Source: Alcaligenaceae bacterium
GTDB lineage: Bacteria; Pseudomonadota; Gammaproteobacteria; Burkholderiales; Burkholderiaceae_B
Direction: 5' to 3'
DNA: 18,418 nucleotides
Assembly (NCBI GenBank): GCA_947380655.1
Contig: CANCRX010000060.1
Span: forward strand, 1-18,418
The position numbers were made by a program, and so were the translations under genes. The stretch's first letter is position 1, and the number at the start of each line of letters is the position of its first letter. The notes under the pieces were generated by a model that made no database searches, was not told the DNA's origin, and was given only the letters and a program-made list of their open reading frames with translations. This document shows, piece after piece, positions 6,723 to 13,000 of this stretch.

Positions 6723-8615
6723 TCAGGCCACTGGGGCCGGATCACTGGTCGCACCGGGTGCTGTACCGGTTGGTGGCGTATCCGAAGAGTCGGACGGTCC
6801 CTGAGGTACTTTAGGTGGACGCGGGGGACGTCCTTCAATAATGTCATTGATCTGATCTGCATCGATGGTTTCCCATTCGAGCAGTGTTTTTGTCATGATC
6901 TCGACTTTTTCGCGATTGGATTCCAAAATCGTACGTGCGACGTTGTATTGCGCATCGATGATCTTGCGAATTTCCGCATCACATTTCTGCATGGTGGCTT
7001 CAGACATATTGGTGGTCTTGGTCACGCTGCGACCGAGAAACACCTCACCTTCATTTTCAGCATAGACCATTGGACCCAGTTCAGTCGTCATGCCGTAGCG
7101 CATCACGATATCGCGTGCAATGGTAGTGGCGCGTTCAAAGTCGTTCGAGGCGCCGGTCGTCATCTGATTCATGAAAAGTTCTTCAGCAATACGACCGCCG
7201 AACAACACTGAAATGGTGCAGAGCAGTCGCTCTTTGTCCATGCTGTAGCGATCGCCTTCTGGCAATTGCATCGTGACGCCCAGCGCACGTCCGCGGGGAA
7301 TAATGGTGACTTTATGGACAGGATCTGTCTTAGGCAACATGCGCGCAACGATGGCATGGCCTGACTCGTGATACGCCGTGTTGCGACGCTCTTCTTCGGG
7401 CATAACGATCGAGCGACGCTCAGCTCCCATCATAATTTTGTCTTTGGCTTTTTCGAAGTCAGACATATCGACCGTGCGGCCATTACGTCGTGCCGCAAAC
7501 AAGGCAGCCTCGTTGACGAGGTTGGCCAGATCAGCGCCTGAAAACCCGGGACAACCACGTGCCAAAATATGTGCGTCAACGTTTTGTGCAACAGGCACTT
7601 TGCGCATATGCACTTTGATAATTTGTTCACGTCCGCGAATATCAGGCAGAGGGACCACCACCTGGCGGTCAAAGCGGCCAGGTCGTAACAACGCTGGATC
7701 CAGCACGTCAGGTCGGTTGGTCGCTGCGATAACAATCACACCCACACCAGACTCAAAGCCATCCATCTCAACCAGCATCTGGTTCAAGGTCTGTTCGCGC
7801 TCATCGTTACCCCCACCCACGCCTGCACCACGCTGGCGACCGACGGCATCGATTTCGTCGATAAAGATAATGCAAGGAGAATTCTTTTTAGCGTTTTCAA
7901 ACATGTCGCGTACGCGAGCGGCGCCCACACCGACAAACATCTCAACGAAGTCTGAACCGGAAATGCTGAAAAATGGCACTTTTGCTTCGCCGGCGATCGC
8001 TTTGGCAAGCAGCGTTTTACCAGTACCGGGTGAGCCGACCATCAATACGCCACGGGGAATCCGTCCACCGAGCTTTTGAAATTTGGTAGGGTCGCGCAAA
8101 AAGTCGACCAACTCCTGGACGTCTTCTTTGGCCTCGTCGCAACCGGCCACATCAGCAAAAGTAATGGAGTTGGTTGCTTCGTCCATCATTTTGGCGCGTG
8201 ATTTACCAAAACTGAAGGCTCCGCCTTTACCGCCACCTTGCATCTGACGCATAAAAAATACCCATACGCCGATCAGTAACAGCATCGGGAACCAGGAAAC
8301 AAAAATGCTCATCAGCAATGAGGGCTCTTCGCGCGCCTTGCCGGAGACCTGTACACCTGCTTTCAGCAAGTCCGAGACCATCCAGAGGTCACCAGGTGAA
8401 GTCAGCGTGTAGGGGCGACCCGAGTCAGGTGTCACGTGCAGCACGTCACTCTGGACATCTACCTTACGAATTTTGCCGGATTTTGCATCATCCATGAACT
8501 GGGTGTAGCTCACGGTATCCTGCGGTTGCGAGCGTCCATCAAACTGTTTAAACACAGTAAACAGAACCAGTCCGATCACCATCCAGATCGCAACTTTGGA
8601 AAAAGAATTGTTCAA
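6723..8615 (-). CDS. ftsH: ATP-dependent membrane zinc protease FtsH
   Basis: AAA protease of the inner membrane that degrades misfolded membrane proteins and some cytosolic regulators. Numbering from the TTG start at 8615 gives 630 residues. There are two membrane segments (about 9-22 and 102-121) flanking a periplasmic loop, then Walker A GSPGTGKT (194-201), Walker B IIFIDEID (249-256), the second region of homology with LLRPGRFDR (309-317), and the zinc site HESGH (416-420) with the third ligand probably D492 in TTGASND. The C-terminus is a Pro/Ser/Thr-rich tail, presumably disordered. The start is TTG: AGGAGA sits six bases before this codon and directly abuts an earlier in-frame TTG at 8621, and the N-terminus MNNSFSKVAIW matches betaproteobacterial FtsH. 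One mild oddity is serine in Walker A where proline is usual. Identity is certain. Confidence 0.97.
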   Translation of the reverse strand: MNNSFSKVAIWMVIGLVLFTVFKQFDGRSQPQDTVSYTQFMDDAKSGKIRKVDVQSDVLHVTPDSGRPYTLTSPGDLWMVSDLLKAGVQVSGKAREEPSLLMSIFVSWFPMLLLIGVWVFFMRQMQGGGKGGAFSFGKSRAKMMDEATNSITFADVAGCDEAKEDVQELVDFLRDPTKFQKLGGRIPRGVLMVGSPGTGKTLLAKAIAGEAKVPFFSISGSDFVEMFVGVGAARVRDMFENAKKNSPCIIFIDEIDAVGRQRGAGVGGGNDEREQTLNQMLVEMDGFESGVGVIVIAATNRPDVLDPALLRPGRFDRQVVVPLPDIRGREQIIKVHMRKVPVAQNVDAHILARGCPGFSGADLANLVNEAALFAARRNGRTVDMSDFEKAKDKIMMGAERRSIVMPEEERRNTAYHESGHAIVARMLPKTDPVHKVTIIPRGRALGVTMQLPEGDRYSMDKERLLCTISVLFGGRIAEELFMNQMTTGASNDFERATTIARDIVMRYGMTTELGPMVYAENEGEVFLGRSVTKTTNMSEATMQKCDAEIRKIIDAQYNVARTILESNREKVEIMTKTLLEWETIDADQINDIIEGRPPRPPKVPQGPSDSSDTPPTGTAPGATSDPAPVA

Positions 8616-8621
8616 GGCCAA

Positions 8622-8627
8622 TCTCCT
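8622..8627 (-). promoter_or_regulatory. ribosome binding site fixing the ftsH TTG start
   Basis: On the minus strand AGGAGA lies six bases before the TTG at 8615. The alternative TTG at 8621 would have no spacing at all, so the downstream codon is favoured. Confidence 0.8.
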
Positions 8628-8664
8628 GCCTGCCTTTCTGGCAAGCGAAATGCTAACAAGCGAT

Positions 8665-8690
8665 AACCCTATAGGCCTAAAGGGTTTTTT
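8665..8690 (+). terminator. 22-bp near-perfect palindrome with T-run, between rlmE and ftsH
   Basis: Bases 8665-8686 form a palindrome with arms AACCCT and AGGGTT around TAGGCCTA, broken only by one symmetric A/A mismatch. A run of six T (8685-8690) follows on the plus strand, giving the form of an intrinsic terminator for plus-strand transcription, although both flanking genes are on the minus strand. On the minus strand the arms overlap a possible ftsH promoter (TTGCGA, 16 bp, TATAGG). It could therefore be an operator, an RNA hairpin or a block to antisense transcription; the sequence alone does not decide. Confidence 0.45.
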
Positions 8691-8770
8691 CGCAATTGAC
8701 TAGCTTACATTCTACCCTTCTTTAGAGGGAGGACCCGTACAAACACTCCATCTAACCGCCTGAGGCCAGA

Positions 8771-9418
8771 CTACTTGGCGGACGGACGCTTCAGAGTGCG
8801 GGCAACCAGAAAGGTTTCAGAAGAGCGGAAACGAGAAGCTTTGGGTTTAATTTCAACCACTCGCTTAAAGTGCCGCTTAAAACTTTCAACAATCTGAGAA
8901 AACCCACTGCCATGAAACGCTTTTACGATAAGTGCTCCCTCAGGTTTGAGGTGTAAAAGCGCAAATTCAAGAGCCAGATCGACAACTTGTTGAATTCTTG
9001 CGGAATCCGCCAACCCGACGCCGGACAAATTGGGGGCCATATCTGACATGACCAGGTCGACAGGACAGCCTTCGAGTGTCTGATTGATCTGCTCGAGCAC
9101 CTCGTCCAGACTGAAATCCCCTAAGATAAACTCAACACCCGCAATAGGCTCCATTGGCAGGATATCCAGAGCGACAATACGGCCGTCCACTACGCCAGCC
9201 TTACCTACCAGGCGCTCCCGGGCAACCTGTGACCAGCTACCGGGGGTTGACCCCAAGTCAACAATCACGTCTCCACGACGCATTAATTTCTCAGCATCGA
9301 GAATCTCAGTGAGCTTAAACGCCGCCCGGGCACGATAGCCCTTTTGCTGCGCTAATTTAACGAAAGGATCATTAATATGCTGCATGACCCATTCTTTTGA
9401 AAACTTGTTCTTAGCCAT
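8771..9418 (-). CDS. rlmE: 23S rRNA (uridine-2'-O) methyltransferase RlmE
   Basis: Methylates the ribose of U2552 in the A-loop of 23S rRNA on the 50S subunit, using S-adenosylmethionine; also called FtsJ/RrmJ. The 215-residue protein has the normal length. The catalytic K-D-K-E set is visible as K35 (ARAAFKL), D126 (SDMAPN), K166 (IVKAF) and E201 (SSETF). The SAM-binding motif is DLGSTPGSWSQVA at 54-66, a slight variant of the common DLGAAPGGWSQ. I chose the ATG at 9418 because MAKNKFSKEW is the family's usual N-terminus; an in-frame TTG at 9427 would add three residues. The gene sits upstream of ftsH on the same strand, as in E. coli, and is divergent from yhbY with 17 bp between start codons. 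Confidence 0.95.
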   Translation of the reverse strand: MAKNKFSKEWVMQHINDPFVKLAQQKGYRARAAFKLTEILDAEKLMRRGDVIVDLGSTPGSWSQVARERLVGKAGVVDGRIVALDILPMEPIAGVEFILGDFSLDEVLEQINQTLEGCPVDLVMSDMAPNLSGVGLADSARIQQVVDLALEFALLHLKPEGALIVKAFHGSGFSQIVESFKRHFKRVVEIKPKASRFRSSETFLVARTLKRPSAK

Positions 9419-9422
9419 CCCG

Positions 9423-9428
9423 TACAAT
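9423..9428 (+). promoter_or_regulatory. possible -10 box for yhbY (TACAAT)
   Basis: TACAAT matches the -10 consensus at five of six bases and would place transcription start near 9435-9436, at or just before the yhbY start codon. The best -35 candidate (TTGAAA at 9397-9402) is 20 bp away, too far for a typical sigma-70 promoter, so confidence is low. Confidence 0.3.
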
Positions 9429-9435
9429 AACCCCT

Positions 9436-10041
9436 ATGACTATTATGGAACTTACCCCTCGCGAGCGCGCTGCGCTGCGCGCTGCTGCCCATCCACTGAA
9501 GCCTGTCGTACTGATTGGCGACAACGGATTGACCGAGGCAGTGTTAAAAGAAATCGACCTCAACCTGTCGGCACACGAGCTCATTAAAGTTCGCGCAGGC
9601 ACCGCTGATCGTGAAACACGTGATGCGCTGCTGGCGACGATCTGCGAAACGCTCTCGTGCGCCGCGGTGCACCACCTTGGCAAAATGCTAATCCTGTATC
9701 GCTATGGTTCGAAAGGTACCTACCTTAAGACCGAAAGCACAGCAGTGACTAACAAGCGTAAAGCCTCCGAGCCGCACACGCCTAAAAAACTCGCGGCCGC
9801 AGGCAAAAAATTAGAAAAACCCGCACGCCGTACCCGCGCTGAACGCGACGAAGAAGAAGTCTCCGAGCGTCCAAAAGTATTTAGCTCTGACCGCCCTGCA
9901 CGTCCTAGCCTGCGCTCACCAAAAGGCAAGGACACTGCACACGGCATACCAGCCCGTCGTAGCGCCCTGTCACTGCGTGCCGGAGCGCGCCGTGGTGCCT
10001 TGGGCTCAACCGTTCGCAAGCGCGCGGCTGTTAAACGTTAA
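9436..10041 (+). CDS. yhbY: YhbY-family CRM-domain RNA-binding protein with long basic tail
   Basis: YhbY is a small RNA-binding protein associated with pre-50S ribosomal particles. The CRM domain occupies roughly residues 1-97 and is recognised by AHPLKPVVLIGDNGLTEAVLKEID, HELIKVRAG and LGKMLILYR. The remaining 100 or so residues, absent from the 97-residue E. coli protein, are rich in Lys, Arg, Pro, Ser and Ala and look disordered, so they may add nonspecific RNA binding. There are two in-frame starts: ATG at 9436, used here, and ATG at 9445, which gives MELTPRERAAL and aligns better with E. coli. Neither has a clear ribosome binding site. It is divergent from rlmE, so two 50S-assembly genes share one very short control region. 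It is convergent with greA. Family assignment is secure; the role of the tail is unknown. Confidence 0.9.
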   Translation: MTIMELTPRERAALRAAAHPLKPVVLIGDNGLTEAVLKEIDLNLSAHELIKVRAGTADRETRDALLATICETLSCAAVHHLGKMLILYRYGSKGTYLKTESTAVTNKRKASEPHTPKKLAAAGKKLEKPARRTRAERDEEEVSERPKVFSSDRPARPSLRSPKGKDTAHGIPARRSALSLRAGARRGALGSTVRKRAAVKR

Positions 10042-10061
10042 TGCATTGAATCTTCAATACT

Positions 10062-10090
10062 CTGCGCGGTTTGAACCTTAAACCGCGCAG
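10062..10090. terminator. hairpin between convergent yhbY and greA
   Basis: A perfect 11-bp stem (CTGCGCGGTTT at 10062-10072 pairing with AAACCGCGCAG at 10080-10090) encloses a 7-nt loop. No T-run follows on either strand, so it is not a classical intrinsic terminator. Its place between two gene ends suggests a shared 3'-end hairpin. A smaller inverted repeat (ATTGAA/TTCAAT) stands at 10045-10058. Confidence 0.6.
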
Positions 10091-10109
10091 TCTCGCAATA
10101 CGGAATCAA

Positions 10110-10586
10110 TCAGATATATTTGATGCTGATGATTTCGTATTCACGGATGCCGGAGGGGGCTTTCACCTCAACCACATCACCTTCGTATTTACCGATCAGC
10201 GATCGAGCGACCGGGCTTGAAACCGAAATCAGATTGGCTTTGATATCTGCCTCTGCATCACCAACGATCTGATAAGTCACCTTATCACCCGACTCGAGAT
10301 CTTCGATCTCAACGGTCGCTCCAAACACAGCACGACCATCTGCATCAATTGTGCTGGGTTCGATCAACTGTGCATTAGATAACGTACCATCGAGCTCACT
10401 GATGCGGCCTTCAATAAAGCCTTGTTTTTCTCGTGCAGCGTCATACTCAGCGTTTTCAGATAAGTCGCCCTGTGCGCGGGCCTCGGCAATCGCATTAATC
10501 ACAGCAGGACGTTCGACGTGCTTCAAGCGGTGCAACTCGGCTTGCAAGCGCTCGGCCCCGCGCACGGTCAGAGGAATAGAAGACAT
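10110..10586 (-). CDS. greA: transcription elongation factor GreA
   Basis: Enters the secondary channel of RNA polymerase and triggers cleavage of backtracked transcripts. The 158 residues match the usual family length exactly. An N-terminal coiled coil (about 1-75) carries the acidic tip region LSENAEYDAAREKQ with the residues that reach the polymerase active site. The C-terminal FKBP-like domain ends in SPVARSLIGKYEGDVVEVKAPSG and a terminal EYEIISIKYI. The ATG at 10586 is chosen because MSSIPLTVRGAERL is the family's N-terminus; a longer in-frame reading from 10637 would run through the leader hairpin. The ribosome binding site (GGGAAAA) is modest. It converges on yhbY, and a strong terminator lies in its own leader. 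Confidence 0.96.
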   Translation of the reverse strand: MSSIPLTVRGAERLQAELHRLKHVERPAVINAIAEARAQGDLSENAEYDAAREKQGFIEGRISELDGTLSNAQLIEPSTIDADGRAVFGATVEIEDLESGDKVTYQIVGDAEADIKANLISVSSPVARSLIGKYEGDVVEVKAPSGIREYEIISIKYI

Positions 10587-10597
10587 AATGTTTTCCC

Positions 10598-10634
10598 AAA
10601 AAAAGCAAAACCCCGGCTCGGGTCGGAACCGGGG
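10598..10634 (-). terminator. intrinsic terminator in the greA leader
   Basis: On the minus strand CCCCGG at 10634-10629 pairs with CCGGGG at 10616-10611. The stem extends inward by a U-G, a U-A and a C-G pair to nine pairs with a 6-nt loop, and is followed by TTTTGCTTTTTTT. This is a strong Rho-independent terminator ending only 11 bases before the greA ATG. No minus-strand gene lies upstream within the window, so it most likely acts on greA's own leader transcript. E. coli greA has a comparable leader terminator that yields the GraL RNAs. Confidence 0.8.
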
Positions 10635-10884
10635 CAATCAACAAGCCTCTATTGTGAGGAAACTTTAGTTCAAATGCAAGCCAGAAAGAAAATCAGCCGC
10701 GGACTTAAAATGCCTGGGACGACGCTTTCAGGTCACGCATTAGCTAATAGCGATTGGTTTGTTGCTCAAACCAGGTAGAACGCGCTAGCATCTATAGGGA
10801 AATCCCTTATTTTCGCCAAAACATTAATAAATGTTCGTATACTAATAATCATCTTTTATACCCATCATCAAGCAGCCATCAAAT
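10635..10884. promoter_or_regulatory. divergent greA/fpr control region
   Basis: No gene is visible here. For fpr (plus), TATACT at 10838-10843 is a good -10 without a convincing -35. Upstream stand an inverted repeat TGGTTTG/CAAACCA with a 5-nt loop (10755-10773), whose core TTTG-N5-CAAA fits the LysR-type T-N11-A pattern, and a short GGGA-AA-TCCC dyad at 10797-10806. For greA (minus), TTGCAT and CACAAT 17 bp apart, just before the leader hairpin, could form a weak promoter giving a leader of about 45-50 nt. All are candidates. Confidence 0.4.
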
Positions 10885-11661
10885 ATGAGTGCATTCCTCG
10901 AAGAGCGTGTTTTATCTGTCCACCACTGGACCGACCGCCTGTTTAGCTTCACCACCACTCGCGATCCAGCGCTACGGTTTAGTAACGGTCACTTTACGAT
11001 GATCGGTTTGCGTATCAATAACAAACCGCTCTTGAGGGCCTACAGTATTGCAAGTGCCAACTACGAGGAAAGCCTCGAATTTCTGAGTATCAAGGTCGAA
11101 GATGGTCCGCTGACATCCAAACTCCAGCACATTCAGGTCGGCGACACGATTGTGGTGGGCCGCAAGCCAACCGGTACGTTGCTGATCGACTATCTGTTGC
11201 CCGCAAAACGTTTGTATATGTTTTCATCGGGCACAGGACTGGCACCTTTCATGAGCATCATCCGCGACCCCGAGACTTATGAAAAATTTGAAGAGGTCAT
11301 CCTGGTTCACGGCGTTCGGGAAGTCGCTGAACTTGCCTACCATGACTACATCACCAAAGAACTCCCTCAGCATGAATTTCTGGGTGAGATGATTACGAAA
11401 CAATTACGCTATTACCCGACGGTGACGCGTGAGCAATACCATCATATGGGTCGAATTACCGATCTGATCGAAAATGGTAAATTATTTACTGATCTGGGAG
11501 TCCCTGCTTTGGACCGCGAGCAGGACCGCATTATGATTTGCGGCAGTCCTGAAATGTTGCGCGACCTCAAGGACATTCTCGAACAACGTGGCTTTAATGA
11601 AGGTAACACTTCCAAGCCTGGTGACTTCGTGATTGAACGAGCCTTTGCTGAACAAAAATAA
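10885..11661 (+). CDS. fpr: ferredoxin--NADP+ reductase (bacterial type)
   Basis: FAD enzyme passing electrons between NADPH and ferredoxin or flavodoxin. The 258-residue protein shows the FAD-binding RAYSIAS at 51-57, the GPLTS loop at 74-78, the NADP-binding FSSGTGLAPFMSI from 113 and ICGSPEM in the C-terminal half. It ends in VIERAFAEQK, the C-terminal extension typical of the Azotobacter/Rhodobacter subclass rather than the plant or E. coli type. The ATG at 10885 starts directly with the conserved MSAFLEERVLSV; the ribosome binding site is weak. Only 19 bases separate it from the following substrate-binding protein gene, so it is probably the first gene of the transporter operon. Fpr proteins take part in oxidative-stress defence and iron reduction; which role applies here is inference from neighbours. 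Confidence 0.93.
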   Translation: MSAFLEERVLSVHHWTDRLFSFTTTRDPALRFSNGHFTMIGLRINNKPLLRAYSIASANYEESLEFLSIKVEDGPLTSKLQHIQVGDTIVVGRKPTGTLLIDYLLPAKRLYMFSSGTGLAPFMSIIRDPETYEKFEEVILVHGVREVAELAYHDYITKELPQHEFLGEMITKQLRYYPTVTREQYHHMGRITDLIENGKLFTDLGVPALDREQDRIMICGSPEMLRDLKDILEQRGFNEGNTSKPGDFVIERAFAEQK

Positions 11662-11680
11662 AATCTAAAGGATTCACCCT

Positions 11681-13000
11681 ATGTTCACTGCACGATTGCT
11701 TATGACTGCAGCAGGTTTATTGATGGCCTTTGGTGCATCATCCGCAACCGTAACAGTGATCACCTCTTTTCCTAAAGAACTCACGGCCGCTTACAAAGCA
11801 GCCTTCGAAAAAATTAATCCGGATATCACGCTTGAAATTCTGAATAAAAATACAGTCGCTGGTATTTCCTTTGTCAGAGAATCCGGCATCGGACAGCGTC
11901 CGGAAATTTTTTGGGCAAGTGCCCCCGATGCTTTTGAAGTGTTAGCGCGTGATAACCTGCTTAGCTCTGGCGCCTCACTCAAAAACCCAAGCATCCCTGA
12001 CAAGATCGGCAGCTATCCTATCAATGACCCACAAGGTATGTATCTCGGCCAGGCACTGGCGGGCTACGGGATCATGTACAACACACGCTATCTCAAAGCG
12101 CATAAGCTTGCTGCACCCAAACAATGGGAAGATCTGCTGAGCGCGCAATGGTTTGGTCATGTCGGGATCACGGCGCCCTCTCGCTCCGGCACGATGCACC
12201 TCACGGTAGAAACGATTCTTCAGGGTCAGGGCTGGGATGCGGGATGGAATAGTTTGTTGCGTATGTCAGGAAATAGTGCGGCGGTGACAGAGCGTTCCTT
12301 TGGCGTACCAGACGGAGTTAATAGTGGTCAGTTCGGAGCGGGGCCAGTGATAGATTTTTTTGGCCTTTCAGGGAAATACTCTGGGTTTCCCGTTGAATTC
12401 AATTACCCCCTCGATACCGCGATTGTGCCAGCAAATATTGCACTGATTGCTGACTCAAAAAATCCAGCAGACGCTAAAAAATTTATTTCCTTTGCGCTGA
12501 GCCAGGAGGGCCAGGAATTACTGCTCTCACCAAAAATATCGCGCCTGCCTGTACTGCCCTACTCGGACATGAAAGGCAAAGTGCCTGCCCAATATCCTGA
12601 TCCGGCGGAATTGGCAGCGCGTAGCAAAGTACAGTTTGACACAGAGCTCTCCACACAGCGCTACTACATTGTCCAGACGTTATTTGATCAGACGATCACC
12701 TTCCGCTTGAAAGAATTACAGGCTGCAACGAAGGCGATCTGGGAAGCCGAGCGAAAACTCGGCTCACAAGTCTCAGGTCCAAAAGCCGAATTATTAAAAA
12801 AAGCAAAAACGCTGGCCTTCTCTCCGGTGATCAACGCCAAACAACTCAACGATGCTGAGTTTGTGAAAATTTTTTCAGCTAACAAAAAAGACGCTGAGGT
12901 CAATAAAGCCATCTCTCAGTTAGAAAGTGAGTGGAACACGCGCGCACGTGAAAACTATAACCAGGCACGCACCTTAGCCAACGAGGCCATGCGCCCATGA
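11681..13000 (+). CDS. ABC transporter periplasmic substrate-binding protein with C-terminal helical extension
   Basis: Captures the ligand of the adjacent importer. Residues 1-22 form a signal peptide (hydrophobic MTAAGLLMAFGASSA, likely cut after SSA). The body resembles the iron/thiamine-type binding-protein class: VTVITSFPKEL at 24-34, FWASAPDAFEVL at 78-89, a hinge region around GYGIMYN, and NPADAKKFISFALSQEGQELL at 261-281. At 439 residues it is about 100 longer than FbpA-type iron binders. Residues from about 320 onward are rich in Glu, Lys, Ala and Gln and look helical. This extended layout reminds me of PgtC, the phosphoglycerate regulatory protein, but that is a recollection, not a search. 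The Tyr-Tyr iron motif of FbpA is not evident. An AAAGGA precedes the start. The stop overlaps the permease start (ATGA). The ligand is unknown. Confidence 0.85.
   Translation: MFTARLLMTAAGLLMAFGASSATVTVITSFPKELTAAYKAAFEKINPDITLEILNKNTVAGISFVRESGIGQRPEIFWASAPDAFEVLARDNLLSSGASLKNPSIPDKIGSYPINDPQGMYLGQALAGYGIMYNTRYLKAHKLAAPKQWEDLLSAQWFGHVGITAPSRSGTMHLTVETILQGQGWDAGWNSLLRMSGNSAAVTERSFGVPDGVNSGQFGAGPVIDFFGLSGKYSGFPVEFNYPLDTAIVPANIALIADSKNPADAKKFISFALSQEGQELLLSPKISRLPVLPYSDMKGKVPAQYPDPAELAARSKVQFDTELSTQRYYIVQTLFDQTITFRLKELQAATKAIWEAERKLGSQVSGPKAELLKKAKTLAFSPVINAKQLNDAEFVKIFSANKKDAEVNKAISQLESEWNTRARENYNQARTLANEAMRP

Noticed and set aside
7378..8079. Long (233-codon) open frame on the plus strand, antisense to ftsH.
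   Set aside because: It lies entirely opposite the AAA domain of ftsH, is Ser/Arg/Thr-rich without recognisable motifs, and is best explained by codon bias of the real gene.
10587..10637. Upstream start for greA at 10637.
   Set aside because: The extension is translated from the terminator hairpin and T-run; GreA proteins begin at the ATG at 10586 and the length is then exactly 158.
10641..10884. Possible remnant gene or RNA gene between greA and fpr.
   Set aside because: No protein motif, tRNA fold or stable extended structure could be found; only short dyads and promoter-like words.
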